Source: Halocatena marina (lineage in GTDB: Archaea; Halobacteriota; Halobacteria; Halobacteriales; Haloarculaceae). From it: a stretch of 64,000 nucleotides of DNA. The notes under the pieces are model-generated. The model saw only the letters and a list, made by a program, of their open reading frames with translations, made no database searches and was not told the DNA's origin. The position numbers and the translations under genes are program-made. The stretch spans positions 3,410,001-3,474,000 of the forward strand of contig NZ_CP109785.1 in assembly GCF_025913575.1 (NCBI RefSeq). Direction: 5' to 3'. Position 1 is the first letter of the stretch. Each line of letters starts with the position of its first letter. Shown piece by piece: positions 54,547 through 64,000 of the stretch.

Positions 54547-57500
54547 TCAGTCCGCTCCTCCTCGGATAGCAGCAGAGTCTTCGCCGGTTGCCGGAGTTGA
54601 GCTTGCAGGAAGGTCTCGTCGGACATCTTCGCTTTCTTTCTCGGCGATGATGTCAGCGTAGGCGTCGGGCATCACTTTAACGAATTTTTCCAGTTCCTCT
54701 TCCCAATGTTCGAGAATGTACTCGCCACGGTCACTGCCCGTGTGTGCGACGTGGTTTTCAATCAGACGACGAAGCATCTCTCTGTCTTTCGATTCGAGCT
54801 CTCGCGTCGTCGAGATCATGCCGTGGTTAGCGCGCTCTTTGAAATCATTGTCGCGGTCGAGCACGTAGGCGACGCCGCCGGACATGCCAGCAGCGAAGTT
54901 CCGTCCTGTTTTTCCGAGTACAGCAACGACACCACCGGTCATATACTCACAGCCGTGATCACCAACGCTTTCTACGACGGCTTTCACGCCGGAGTTGCGG
55001 ACAGCGAATCGTTCTCCAGCCATGCCGTTGACGTACAGCTCGCCTTGGGTTGCACCATACAGTGCGACGTTGCCGATGAGGGTGTTGTCTTCGGGTTCGT
55101 AGGGTGCGTCGGGTGGTGTCGTGACGATGAGCTTTCCACCAGACAGTCCCTTGCCAACGTAGTCGTTTGCAGTGCCTGTCAGAGACATCGTCACGCCGCT
55201 TGCGAGAAACGCACCAAAACTTTGCCCGGCGACGCCATCGAAATCGATCGCAATAGTGTCGTCGGGTAGCCCGTCACCGCCGTACTCGTTCGAGATGCGA
55301 TTCGAGAGCATTGCGCCGACCGCTCGATGGGTGTTGTCGATCGCTGTATCGATGTAGACTGGTTCACCATGGTCGAACGCCGGGGCAGCTTCCTGAATAA
55401 GATCGTGATCCAACGCTTCATCGGTCTCGTGTGTTTGCTCAATCGACTTCGTTCGGTCACCAGATGTCTCTGCGAGGATTGCTGATAGATCGAGATGTTT
55501 CGCCTTCTCGTGGGTCACGTCCTGCCGTTGTGCGAGCGCTTCGACCCGACCGACCATCTCTTCGATCGTTCGGAAGCCGAGTTCGGCCATGATCTCTCGC
55601 AGTTCCTGTGCGATGAACGTCATGTAGTTGATGACGTGCTGTGGTTGGCCCGGGAATCGGTTTCGAAGGTTCTCGTCTTGTGTGGCGACGCCGACCGGAC
55701 AGGTGTTCTCGTGACATTGACGTGCCATCACGCAGCCAGCGGTAACGAGGCTCGCTGTCCCGAAGACGTACTCCTCGCCACCGAGCAGCGCGGCGATTGC
55801 AACGTCGCGGCCGGTCTTCAGTCCGCCGTCGACGGTGACCTTGATGCGAGAGCGGAGACCGGTGTGTCGAAGCATCTGATTCGCCTCTGCCAGTCCGAGT
55901 TCCCACGGCAGCCCTGCGTTTTTGATCGAGGTTTTTGGTGATGCGCCGGTCCCACCAGAATGCCCCGAGATGTGGACGACATCGGCATTGGCTTTTGCAA
56001 CACCGGCTGCGATCGTGCCAATCCCCGCCTCGGAGACGAGCTTGACGTTGATGTCTGCCTCTGGATTGGCCGTTTTGAGGTCGTGGATGAGCTGTTTGAG
56101 ATCCTCGATCGAGTAAATGTCGTGGAGCGGTGGGGGTGAGATGAGCCCAACACCGGGCGTCGAATAGCGCACGTGCGCAATCATCTCATTCACCTTCTCA
56201 CCCGGGAGCTGACCACCCTCACCGGGCTTTGACCCCTGCGCCATCTTGATCTGGAGCTCATCTGCCGAAGAGAGATAGTGGCTCGTGACGCCGAATCGTC
56301 CGGAGGCAACCTGCTTTACGTTACACTCCTTTTCGGTGCCGAACCGCTCCGGTGGTTCGCCCCCTTCGCCAGTGTTCGACTTCCCGCCGAGACGGTTCAT
56401 CGCAATAGAGTTGTTTTCGTGAGCCTCCGGTGAGAGCGAACCGAGGCTCATCGCAGCCGTCGAAAACCGCGTTACGATCTCATGGATCGGCTCGACGTCT
56501 TCGATCGGTACCGGCTCACGCTCAGGGTCGAACGACAATAGGCCACGGAGTGTCTGGAGCTGCTCGTTCTGATTGTTGATCAGCTGTGCAAATTCCTGAT
56601 ACTGTTCGTAATCACCCTCTCGAACGGCTTTTTGGAGCGTTCCAACCGTTTGCGGATTCCACTGATGGAAAATTCCATTCGACCGGTTTTCGAACTCACC
56701 CTGTCGTTCGATGTCCGATTCCTCGCTTGAGAAGGCGCTTTCGTACCGACGTCGAAGATCGTCTTCGAGTTCGGGAAGCGCGATCCCGCCGGTTCTGGCC
56801 GTCGTCCCCTCGAAGTACTCCGCGACGAACGTCGAATCGAGACCAATCGCCTCGAAGATTTGCGCACCACGGTAACTCTCGACGGTCGAGATGCCCATCT
56901 TTGCCATCGTTTTCAACAGACCATCTTCGAGTGCGTGGAGATACGCATCGACCGCTTCTTCGGCATCAGCACCATCAGGTCCCTTGACGATGTCTTCGAT
57001 ACTTTGGAGAGCGAGATACGGGTTGACTGCACCTGCTCCGTATCCAACCAGCGTCGCCATCTGATGAACCGTTCTTGGATCACCAGATTCGACGACGATA
57101 CCGACGCGGTTGCGTTGGCCAGTTCGCACGAGATGATGGTGGACAGCCCCCGTCGCTAGCAAACTCGGAATCGGCAGTCGCTCTTCGCTAGCGTTCCGAT
57201 CGGACAGTACGAGTATGTCGCATTCGTCTGCGAGCTGTCCAGCCATCGTCCGAACGTCCTCGATACCGGCTTCGAGATCATCATCGACAGCGTAGGTGAT
57301 ATCGACGACCGCCGTGGAGAGCGGCCCATCCAGTTCCTTGATCGTCGCTACTTCTCCGTTAGAGAGAAACGGCGAATCGAGCACGAGCTGACGCGCGTGT
57401 TCTGGTGATTCGTGGAGCAGATTGCGCTGATTCCCCAGCCGACACTCCATTGATGTCACGAGATCTTCACGAATGTAATCCAGCGGCGGATTCGTGACCT

Positions 57501-59130
57501 GCGCAAAAAGCTGTTTGAAATACGAAGACAGTGGGCGGTTGAAGTCACTCAGAACCGACAGCGGCGTATCATCACCCATCGAGCCGACGGGATCTTTCCC
57601 GTCGCGGGCCATCGGCTCGATGAGATGGTCGAGTTCGTCATGCGTATACCCATAGAGTGCTTGATACGACCGGAGATTGTCGACAGATTCGGAATTAGCG
57701 TTGGATTTTTCTTTTTCGTCAACGATGTCCGAGAGTTGAGTCTGTTCTTGTGAGACCCACTCGCCGTATTTCTCGTCGACGAGGTCATCGAATACCTCCT
57801 CGTCAGGGACAATTCGACCCTCTTTTGGATCAGCGAGGAACAGCTGTCCCGGTTGGAGTCGCCCCCGCTTTTGGATTCGGCTCGCGTCGTGTTGAACATC
57901 GAGTGCACCGACTTCGCTCGCCACGACGAGCGTGTTGTCTTCGAGTACATCGTATCGGCATGGCCGCAACCCGTTGCGGTCGAGCACTGCACCGACTCGA
58001 TCGCCATCGGTCGCGGCGACGAGTGCCGGACCGTCCCACGGTTCGATGAGCGAGGCGTGAAAATCATACCAATCGCGTCGATCCTCGTCAACACCGGTCG
58101 CCTCTCCGCGCCACGCCTCGGGAATGAGCATTCTGAGCGCGTGTGGGAGATCCCGCCCGGTTTTCATGAGAAGCTCGAGCGCGTTATCGACGCTCGCAGT
58201 GTCGGACTGTTCGTCGTCGTTGATGATTGGCTTCAGTGTATCAAGATCCGATCCCTCGCTGTCATCATACTCCGTGGAGCTGACACCATCCCCACTGAAC
58301 GCCTCGTGCGCGAGATCGTTTTCACGCGCACGCATCCAATTAATGTTTCCTTGGATGGTGTTGAACTCACCGTTGTGAATAATCGTCCGGTACGGGTGGG
58401 CGAGATGCCACGCTCCGAGTGTATTCGTCGAGAAACGCGCATGAACCATGACGAACGTCGATCGGAATCGTTCGTCTTGGAGATCTGGATAGTACTCAGA
58501 AAGCTGTTCGGCAGTGAGCAGACCTTTGTAAACGATCGTCTTACGGTCGAGTGAACAGATATAGAAGCGACCAGTGCCGTCGATTCCTCGTGCGATACTT
58601 TCGTTTTCGACAGCACGGCGACCAACGTAGAGCCGTCGATCGAACGCTTTTTCATCACAATCATCCGCCGGTGCAACGACGACTTGCACAACGTCGGGTT
58701 CTCCTTCGAGCGCGGTTTTACCGAGGCGAGTGTTGTCCGTGGGAACGTCTCGCCAACCGAGCACTGACACACCGTGGCGAGCAAGCACCTCGGTCAGTAG
58801 ATCCTTCAACGCGGTCTTTGCGGACTCATCCTGTGGAAAAAAGAGCGAGCCGATAGCGTACAGGTCGGGCAGAGAGAAATCGAACTCCTCAGAGAAGAAA
58901 TCATCTGGGATCTGCAACATAATGCCCGCTCCGTCACCGGTGTTTTCTTCTGCACCCGTCGTCCCTCGGTGTTCGAGATTTGCGAGCAGATCGATCCCGT
59001 CCGATACTGTTTGGTGTGAGGCACCTCCATCGAGGTCCATGACGACGCCTACACCACAGCTGGCACGGGTATCCATGGGGTCCGCGAGTCCGGCACCGCT
59101 CGCGAACATTGATGTCTGTCTCCGAGTCAT
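54547..59130 (-). CDS. gltB: Glutamate synthase large subunit
   Basis: This 1527-residue enzyme moves the amide of glutamine to 2-oxoglutarate. The class II glutaminase begins at Cys25 (RASCGVGVV), so a 24-residue propeptide is removed. The central FMN domain, 3Fe-4S cysteines (CVMARQCHENTCPVGVAT) and the C-terminal GXGXG beta-helix (NDYVGKGLSGGKLIV) follow. The ATG at 59130 is chosen near the propeptide. No NADPH-binding small subunit gene is adjacent, suggesting ferredoxin as reductant; that is inference. Confidence 0.95.
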   Translation of the reverse strand: MTRRQTSMFASGAGLADPMDTRASCGVGVVMDLDGGASHQTVSDGIDLLANLEHRGTTGAEENTGDGAGIMLQIPDDFFSEEFDFSLPDLYAIGSLFFPQDESAKTALKDLLTEVLARHGVSVLGWRDVPTDNTRLGKTALEGEPDVVQVVVAPADDCDEKAFDRRLYVGRRAVENESIARGIDGTGRFYICSLDRKTIVYKGLLTAEQLSEYYPDLQDERFRSTFVMVHARFSTNTLGAWHLAHPYRTIIHNGEFNTIQGNINWMRARENDLAHEAFSGDGVSSTEYDDSEGSDLDTLKPIINDDEQSDTASVDNALELLMKTGRDLPHALRMLIPEAWRGEATGVDEDRRDWYDFHASLIEPWDGPALVAATDGDRVGAVLDRNGLRPCRYDVLEDNTLVVASEVGALDVQHDASRIQKRGRLQPGQLFLADPKEGRIVPDEEVFDDLVDEKYGEWVSQEQTQLSDIVDEKEKSNANSESVDNLRSYQALYGYTHDELDHLIEPMARDGKDPVGSMGDDTPLSVLSDFNRPLSSYFKQLFAQVTNPPLDYIREDLVTSMECRLGNQRNLLHESPEHARQLVLDSPFLSNGEVATIKELDGPLSTAVVDITYAVDDDLEAGIEDVRTMAGQLADECDILVLSDRNASEERLPIPSLLATGAVHHHLVRTGQRNRVGIVVESGDPRTVHQMATLVGYGAGAVNPYLALQSIEDIVKGPDGADAEEAVDAYLHALEDGLLKTMAKMGISTVESYRGAQIFEAIGLDSTFVAEYFEGTTARTGGIALPELEDDLRRRYESAFSSEESDIERQGEFENRSNGIFHQWNPQTVGTLQKAVREGDYEQYQEFAQLINNQNEQLQTLRGLLSFDPEREPVPIEDVEPIHEIVTRFSTAAMSLGSLSPEAHENNSIAMNRLGGKSNTGEGGEPPERFGTEKECNVKQVASGRFGVTSHYLSSADELQIKMAQGSKPGEGGQLPGEKVNEMIAHVRYSTPGVGLISPPPLHDIYSIEDLKQLIHDLKTANPEADINVKLVSEAGIGTIAAGVAKANADVVHISGHSGGTGASPKTSIKNAGLPWELGLAEANQMLRHTGLRSRIKVTVDGGLKTGRDVAIAALLGGEEYVFGTASLVTAGCVMARQCHENTCPVGVATQDENLRNRFPGQPQHVINYMTFIAQELREIMAELGFRTIEEMVGRVEALAQRQDVTHEKAKHLDLSAILAETSGDRTKSIEQTHETDEALDHDLIQEAAPAFDHGEPVYIDTAIDNTHRAVGAMLSNRISNEYGGDGLPDDTIAIDFDGVAGQSFGAFLASGVTMSLTGTANDYVGKGLSGGKLIVTTPPDAPYEPEDNTLIGNVALYGATQGELYVNGMAGERFAVRNSGVKAVVESVGDHGCEYMTGGVVAVLGKTGRNFAAGMSGGVAYVLDRDNDFKERANHGMISTTRELESKDREMLRRLIENHVAHTGSDRGEYILEHWEEELEKFVKVMPDAYADIIAEKESEDVRRDLPASSTPATGEDSAAIRGGAD

Positions 59131-59280
59131 ACCGTTATCTGACCGATTCCTTCTTAAGTCGCTTCTCCTCAAGGGGTAAGGGCATGTTGTAGTCAAATAA
59201 GGTCATATATACATCTCTCTATGATTAATAGGACGTTATGTTGATGAGTAGCTACAATTGATAACTTCTTTCGTACGAAA

Positions 59281-60729
59281 TCAGTACGATTTCGCGAAGT
59301 AGGCGGTCGTCTCTGCGTCCTCACCACAGATACCGCAGGTGTCGTGGATTGGTTCCTCATCCATCGGGACCATCACGATTTTGGCGGCGATTTGGTCTTT
59401 GATCTCTGTTTCACAGGCTTGGTCCCCACACCAGCCGGTTGTGACGTATCCGCCGTGTTGGCCGATCGTCCCGAGGATTTCCTCACGGCTCTCAGCCGCA
59501 CGGACGTTCTCTTCGAGGTGCTGTTCTGCGGTGACGTAGAGTTTTGCGTACACCTCATCGAGGTGCTCGCGTGCTGTCTCGGCGACGTTGTCGAGTGTTT
59601 CGACAGTTGTTTCGCCGTCAGGACGGTGGACGACCGTCACTTCCTCGTTTTCGACTTCGTTCGGTCCGATCTCGAATCGGACGGGGACGCCTTTTAGCTC
59701 CCATTCGTTGAATTTGAATCCAGGGTTGCGTTCGTCACGGTCGTCGAGGTGGACACGAATTCCCGCTGCTTCGAGCTCTGCCTGAAGCTCCTCGGCGTAT
59801 CCAAGCACTTCCTGTCTGGTTTCTTCTTGCCAGATGGGGACGATCACGCATTGTTTGGGTGCGATGGTGGGCGGAAGAACGAGTCCTTGATCGTCCGAGT
59901 GGGTCATGATTGTCGCTCCTAGAGCGCGCCACGACAGCCCCCACGAAGTGGTGTGTGCGGTCTGTTCGTCCTCGTTTTCGTCGACGTAGGTGATGTCGAA
60001 CGCTTCTGCGAAACTCGTTCCGAGGTGGTGGCTCGTACAGCCTTGAACGCTTTTTCCGTCGGGCATCAACGCTTCGAGCGTCGTCGTCGTGTCCGCACCA
60101 GGGAACTTATCGTGGGCGGGCTTCCGTCCACGAAGCGTGGGTAGTGCGAGCACATCCGTGTAGAGGCGCTCGTACTGATCGAGCCGGAGGATCGTTTCGT
60201 CCCACGCGTCCTCGCGGTCGTGATGGGCTGTGTGTCCTTCCTGCCAGAGGAACTCTTTCGTTCGGAAGAACGGTTTCGTCTCGGTTGCCTCCCAGCGCAC
60301 CACAGAGCACCACTGATTCACTCGGAGAGGGAGATCGCGGTGGCTGCGCACCCACTGGGCAATGTATGGCGTGATGATCGATTCACTCGTTGGTCGAACG
60401 GCGAGGCGCTCTTCGAGTTCGTCGTATCCACCGTGTGTGACCCACGCCACCTCGGGATCGAATCCTTCGACGATGTCTTTCTCCTGCTGGAGATACGACT
60501 CAGGGATGAACACAGGAAAATAGGCGTTCTTGACACCGGTTTGCTTGAACCAGCCATCGAGGTGGTCCTGAATGCTTTCCCAGAGCGCGTACCCACGGGG
60601 GCGCGTGATGATGAATCCACCCATGGGGGCGTAATCTGCGAGACCAGCCTTCTGAACGACCTGTGAATACCATTCGCCAGTCTCATGTTCCTTACTCGCA
60701 GTGATACCGAGATCCTGCTCGCTGCTCAT
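59281..60729 (-). CDS. proS: Prolyl-tRNA synthetase
   Basis: A class IIa synthetase of the archaeal/eukaryotic type, 482 residues. It opens with ITASKEHETGEWYSQVV and has motif 2 around LPLRVNQWCSVVRWE and the motif 3 region GTSFAEAFDITY. The C-terminal zinc domain holds GWCGDQACE and DTCGICGE, ending at the typical terminal AKSY. It stands alone on the minus strand, upstream of gltB by about 150 bp. Confidence 0.95.
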   Translation of the reverse strand: MSSEQDLGITASKEHETGEWYSQVVQKAGLADYAPMGGFIITRPRGYALWESIQDHLDGWFKQTGVKNAYFPVFIPESYLQQEKDIVEGFDPEVAWVTHGGYDELEERLAVRPTSESIITPYIAQWVRSHRDLPLRVNQWCSVVRWEATETKPFFRTKEFLWQEGHTAHHDREDAWDETILRLDQYERLYTDVLALPTLRGRKPAHDKFPGADTTTTLEALMPDGKSVQGCTSHHLGTSFAEAFDITYVDENEDEQTAHTTSWGLSWRALGATIMTHSDDQGLVLPPTIAPKQCVIVPIWQEETRQEVLGYAEELQAELEAAGIRVHLDDRDERNPGFKFNEWELKGVPVRFEIGPNEVENEEVTVVHRPDGETTVETLDNVAETAREHLDEVYAKLYVTAEQHLEENVRAAESREEILGTIGQHGGYVTTGWCGDQACETEIKDQIAAKIVMVPMDEEPIHDTCGICGEDAETTAYFAKSY

Positions 60730-60933
60730 GTTGGAACCTAACGGACACTCCTATTAAGTTCGACGTGTCCGGGTCATCTGTTCGATCACGTCACGGTGGT
60801 TTCACTGGTCTGATACGGAGTCCGCCACAGTGCCCTCAAAATGAAAGCCACAGTTCGTCGGTCCTGTCGCCATCCGTTCTGTGTGGTCGATGGATCGTCT
60901 ACCGGAAGATGCCAAGAGCGGGCGTTGAGGTAC

Positions 60934-61617
60934 TCAGTACGTCCAGCGTCGGTTCATTTGCGCGGCCAATTCCGGCCAGTCCTCGGCAATTCGCTCTGGA
61001 TCTCGCATGCCATTCACGTTGACAACGTGAAGCATTCCCCTCTCGTCTGAGTACACGTCCTGAAAGTCGTAGACGACGCCGAGGACGTTCATCTCGTCCG
61101 AGACAATAGCACTGTCGAGGAGGAACTCGATCTGCTTATCGACGTTGTACTCCACTAATCGGTTGATCGCCTCGCTTTCCTCGATGTCATCTGGGAGCGC
61201 CTCGACGCCGTCCGTCAGTCGCAGTTTCAAAAGGTCAATACAGTGGCGGATTCCGGCCGGTTCGGCGATTCCATCAACGATATCCTTATAGGTTGCTGTG
61301 ACGGCTCCACAGCCGGTGTGACCGATCACGACGACATTTTCGGTACCAGTGTGTACCAACGGATACGACACATCACCAGACACAGCCAGTCCGTCGGCAG
61401 TCTCCTCAAACACTCTGTTGCCGATATTGCTACACGTAAAAACGTGTCCAGGTGTGCGATTTTCAATCATTTCGTCTTGTAACACACGGGAGTCAGAACA
61501 ACAGACCGTGACGGACTCGGGTGATTGTCCGTCCTGTACCGATTCAAATTGCTCGTTCTCGAACGACTGAGCGTGGCTCTTGTTTTGTTTTAACAGTTCG
61601 ATGAGGGTTTTCGTCAT
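60934..61617 (-). CDS. Beta-type carbonic anhydrase
   Basis: From the ATG at 61617 the protein has 227 residues. Zinc ligands are Cys40 (VCCSDSR), His100 and Cys103 (VIGHTGCGAV), with the Asp42-Arg44 dyad; SNIGNRVFEET follows. The enzyme interconverts CO2 and bicarbonate in the cytoplasm. The C-terminal ~90 residues run FQDVYSDERGMLHVV as in prokaryotic beta-CAs. Monocistronic. Confidence 0.93.
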   Translation of the reverse strand: MTKTLIELLKQNKSHAQSFENEQFESVQDGQSPESVTVCCSDSRVLQDEMIENRTPGHVFTCSNIGNRVFEETADGLAVSGDVSYPLVHTGTENVVVIGHTGCGAVTATYKDIVDGIAEPAGIRHCIDLLKLRLTDGVEALPDDIEESEAINRLVEYNVDKQIEFLLDSAIVSDEMNVLGVVYDFQDVYSDERGMLHVVNVNGMRDPERIAEDWPELAAQMNRRWTY

Positions 61618-61777
61618 TGTGAACACGGCAAACCACACGGGGGACTGATAAACGAGTTATGACTGGTCGCTGGGCCATTCGCCGCATGTATCCACGAGGA
61701 GGAGCGCCATCCGAACGTTCTTTTGTGTGGTCCTTCGATCGAAACCGACTATCCGTGTCGTGCTGCGGTGGCTGTGA

Positions 61778-62266
61778 TTAATCCTGTGTCTCACTGCGAT
61801 CGACTGCGAACGGGGAGTCTGACTCCGTCCACTTCCAGCCAGGGAGTCGCGTCTGAAATCCAGCGGCGAGTGCCGCATCGAGGTCGTCTTCGCCGGCCGG
61901 ACCCTCTGGATGGTGATGGATGTCGGCGTAGTGGAACGTCGCCTCAGCAAGCAGCGATCGTGGCTGTTCACCAGCAATCGTGGCTGCGAGTTCACGGCCG
62001 AGTAGTTCGTCAACGACAAAGCCCGGATAATCACCCGCTACATCAAGTTCACGGAGGATAGCGACGAGAGCAGCAATGTTCACAGCGCGGTCACCATCCG
62101 CGAACACGATATCCACTTCTTCACGGTACTGCTCGTCACTGACGGGAGAAACGTCGGTATCGAACTCCTTACCGAGCGCGTCTCGGACGGTCGTAATGAG
62201 CGAAGCGATCGGACGCTCACGGACATAGACGTATTCTTCACGAACGCGCGTGGCTGTAAGATGCAT
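61778..62266 (-). CDS. Hypothetical protein, 162 aa
   Basis: The ATG at 62266 gives MHLTATRVREEYVYVRER; further-upstream in-frame ATGs lie in the promoter zone of the divergent fttA gene. The protein is acidic and helical-strand mixed, with a distinctive FHYADIHHHPEGPAGEDDLD His-rich loop and no membrane segment. I do not recognise the family. Divergent arrangement with fttA (275 bp between starts) may share regulation. Confidence 0.6.
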   Translation of the reverse strand: MHLTATRVREEYVYVRERPIASLITTVRDALGKEFDTDVSPVSDEQYREEVDIVFADGDRAVNIAALVAILRELDVAGDYPGFVVDELLGRELAATIAGEQPRSLLAEATFHYADIHHHPEGPAGEDDLDAALAAGFQTRLPGWKWTESDSPFAVDRSETQD

Positions 62267-62366
62267 AGTACGATCGAAACTGATTACCCAGCATTTGCCC
62301 ACTGACTGGGCGAATCCGTGAAACGATTTACAACGGGCGATATATATCCTGTGTGGTTGCGAAGGG

Positions 62367-62374
62367 TTTTATAA
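62367..62374 (+). promoter_or_regulatory. TATA box upstream of the fttA leader
   Basis: TTTTATAA lies about 27-30 bp upstream of position 62400, where a structured RNA element begins. With normal archaeal spacing transcription would start near 62398-62400, giving an untranslated leader of about 142 nt before the fttA ATG at 62542. No equally good TATA box lies close enough to the ATG for leaderless expression (CTATAT at 62525-62530 is only ~15 bp away). Confidence 0.5.
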
Positions 62375-62399
62375 TGACCATGCTTTAGAAAGGACTAAC

Positions 62400-62524
62400 G
62401 CGGGTTTTCCGGGCCGTCTTGACGGTCATGATTTCACAGTATGACCTGTTGTTTGATCCCAGTGTTGGTTCCAGGTCGCCGATACGATCGGCGTGCCCAC
62501 GAGTTGTGTGCTTCGGAACCCCGC
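62400..62524 (+). ncRNA. Structured leader or small RNA upstream of fttA
   Basis: A closing stem pairs GCGGG..TTT.CC (62400-62410) with GGAACCCCGC (62515-62524), interrupted by a mismatch and bulge. Inside are GGTCAT/ATGACC (62424-62429 with 62441-62446) and a 7-bp hairpin CGCCGAT-ACG-ATCGGCG (62477-62493). The 3' strand GGAACC (62515-62520) can alternatively pair perfectly with GGTTCC (62467-62472), so two mutually exclusive folds exist, as in a riboswitch or attenuator. It may instead be an independent RNA, such as a guide RNA. No known consensus was recognised. Confidence 0.4.
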
Positions 62525-62541
62525 CTATATCTACGTGACCT

Positions 62542-64000
62542 ATGAGCACGGTAGAGAAGCAACTTGACGATTTAAAAGCAGAGATCGCAGCCGAGATACC
62601 GAACGACATCTCCGTCTCCGACGTGACCTACGAGGGCCCCGAACTTGTCATCTATACACGGGACCCAAAGAAGTTCGCCCAGAACGGCGATCTGATTCGG
62701 ACGCTGGCTGGAAAGCTCCGGAAACGAATTACCGTCCGCCCCGATCCCGACGTACTCGCGCGACCCCAGGACGCTGAAGCGCAAATTCGAGCCATCATAC
62801 CCGAAGAAGCGGGTGTGACCGACCTCGATTTCCACGCCGATACTGGCGAGGTCGTCATCGAGGCCCAAAAGCCGGGAATGGTTATCGGCCGCCACGGATC
62901 GACGTTGCGTGAGATCACTCAGAAGATCGGCTGGACGCCCGAAGTCGTTCGGACTCCACCGATTGAGTCCGCAACGGTCTCGAACGTCCGGAATTTCCTG
63001 AAACAAGAGCGTGAGGATCGCCGTGATATCTTAGAGCGCGTTGGACGACAGATTCACCGCGAGGAACTCTCGAAAGAGCAGTGGGTTCGGATTAGCACGC
63101 TTGGATGCTGCCGTGAAGTCGGCCGTGCAAGCTTCATTCTTTCGACGGCTGAGACGCGGATCCTCATCGATTGTGGTGACAAGCCAGGGGCTGAGGACGA
63201 AGTTCCCTATCTACAAGCCCCCGAGGCGAATCCACTCAACTCCATCGACGCCGTCGTGCTTACCCACGCACACCTCGATCACTCCGCGCTTATTCCATTA
63301 CTCTTCAAATACGGCTACGACGGGCCGATTTACTGCACGGAACCGACCCGAGACTTGATGGGGCTGTTGACGCTCGATTATCTGGACGTCGCAGGAAAAG
63401 AGGGTCGGACGCCGCCCTACGAGAGCGAAATGGTCCGTGAAGCGTTGAAACACACGATTCCGATCGAATACGGCGATGTAACCGATATTGCACCGGATGT
63501 AAAACTCACGCTGCACAACGCGGGACACATCCTCGGCAGCGCAGTATCGCACTTTCACATTGGCGATGGACTCTACAATGTGGCGTTCTCGGGAGATATT
63601 CACTACGAGGACACCAGACTGTTCAACGGTGCGACCAACGAGTTCCCACGCGTCGAAACGCTCGTCATGGAATCGACCTACGGCGGCCGCAACGACTACC
63701 AGACCGATCAAGCAGACTCCGAAGCGAAGTTGATGGAAGTCATTCAGGAGACGCACGATCAGGGTGGAAAAGTCGTTATCCCTGCCTTCGCAGTCGGTCG
63801 GTCACAAGAGATCATGCTCGTTCTCGAAGAGGCGATGCGCGAGGGGCGTCTCCCAGAGATGCCAGTTCATCTCGACGGAATGATCTGGGAAGCAACAGCG
63901 ATTCACACCACCTATCCCGAGTATCTGCGCGATGAACTGCGCGATCGCATCTTCCACGATGATGAGAATCCCTTCCTCTCTTCTCAGTTCAACCACATCG
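62542..64000 (+). CDS. fttA: FttA/aCPSF1 beta-CASP ribonuclease, transcription termination factor (3' end cut off)
   Basis: The first 486 codons of a protein usually ~640 residues long are present; it runs off the window. Residues 1-140 hold two KH-like RNA-binding domains, the second with [10 protein letters not shown] (112-121). The metallo-beta-lactamase core has HAHLDH (242-247), NAGHILGS and SGDIHYED, leading into the beta-CASP domain ([21 protein letters not shown]). FttA cleaves nascent transcripts and terminates transcription in archaea. The ATG at 62542 gives the conserved [15 protein letters not shown] start. Confidence 0.96.
   Translation, partial: MSTVEKQLDDLKAEIAAEIPNDISVSDVTYEGPELVIYTRDPKKFAQNGDLIRTLAGKLRKRITVRPDPDVLARPQDAEAQIRAIIPEEAGVTDLDFHADTGEVVIEAQKPGMVIGRHGSTLREITQKIGWTPEVVRTPPIESATVSNVRNFLKQEREDRRDILERVGRQIHREELSKEQWVRISTLGCCREVGRASFILSTAETRILIDCGDKPGAEDEVPYLQAPEANPLNSIDAVVLTHAHLDHSALIPLLFKYGYDGPIYCTEPTRDLMGLLTLDYLDVAGKEGRTPPYESEMVREALKHTIPIEYGDVTDIAPDVKLTLHNAGHILGSAVSHFHIGDGLYNVAFSGDIHYEDTRLFNGATNEFPRVETLVMESTYGGRNDYQTDQADSEAKLMEVIQETHDQGGKVVIPAFAVGRSQEIMLVLEEAMREGRLPEMPVHLDGMIWEATAIHTTYPEYLRDELRDRIFHDDENPFLSSQFNHI

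Noticed and set aside
62399..62525. tRNA with intron upstream of fttA
   Set aside because: The terminal stem resembles an acceptor stem, but there is no D-arm, no T-loop GTTCAA and no bulge-helix-bulge motif.

Overview
The window comes from a halophilic archaeon of class Halobacteria. Evidence: acidic proteins throughout; twin-arginine lipoproteins; archaea-only enzymes (PurO, EndA, pantoate kinase / phosphopantothenate synthetase, geranylgeranylglyceryl phosphate synthase, class I HMG-CoA reductase, the KH/beta-CASP factor FttA/aCPSF1); many families known mainly from haloarchaea (DUF5787, DUF5797, DUF6775). By eye the base composition is in the mid-50s %GC, low for the class. The genus cannot be fixed from the sequence. 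There is no rRNA operon, CRISPR array, prophage or intact insertion sequence. This is core chromosome with two small toxin-antitoxin cassettes.

Layout. 0-8.6 kb: tRNA-Ser(GGA), a FilR1-type regulator, a GCS2-family ligase, an HtpX protease, a zinc-ribbon membrane protein, a selenium-binding-protein/methanethiol-oxidase gene paired with a 2Fe-2S ferredoxin, tRNA-Gln(CUG) and purO. 9-13.6 kb: the phosphate operon pstS-pstC-pstA-pstB (minus strand) without phoU. 13.9-25.4 kb: lipA, MATE and EamA transporters, a Hel308-like helicase, a secreted beta-helix lipoprotein, then a NucS-N-like zinc-finger gene, endA and trpS. 25.4-31.3 kb: a DUF433/DUF5615 TA pair, membrane protein, double PhoU/RCK_C protein, methyltransferase and an orphan peptide-binding lipoprotein. 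31.4-34.8 kb: nadA-nadB-nadC. 35-43 kb: amidohydrolase, a GbsR/MarR-like regulator next to hmgA, thi4 with DUF6775, and the two archaeal CoA-pathway genes. 43.5-53.9 kb: a UPF0175/PIN TA pair, aspS, protoglobin, GGGP synthase, M20 amidohydrolase, uS10 paralogue, Nudix, DUF5787, DUF5797, a TM-helix channel-like protein and oxidase subunit III. 54.5-64 kb: gltB, proS, beta-carbonic anhydrase, a hypothetical gene and fttA, which runs off the right edge.

How genes work together: nadABC makes nicotinate mononucleotide from aspartate; pantoate kinase plus phosphopantothenate synthetase feed CoA; hmgA and GGGP synthase bracket membrane-lipid synthesis; thi4 makes the thiamine thiazole; pst imports phosphate; endA, trpS, aspS, proS, the uS10 paralogue and two tRNA genes serve translation.

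The points most worth following up are: (i) DUF5787, which reads as a PD-(D/E)XK nuclease with a Cas4/AddB-like cysteine layout and an inserted winged helix; (ii) a structured leader of about 125 nt with alternative pairings before the transcription-termination factor gene fttA; (iii) the archaemetzincin-like DUF6775 gene coupled to the self-sacrificing enzyme Thi4; (iv) the methanethiol-oxidase/ferredoxin pair; (v) a NucS N-terminal-like domain fused to three C4 zinc fingers ahead of endA-trpS.
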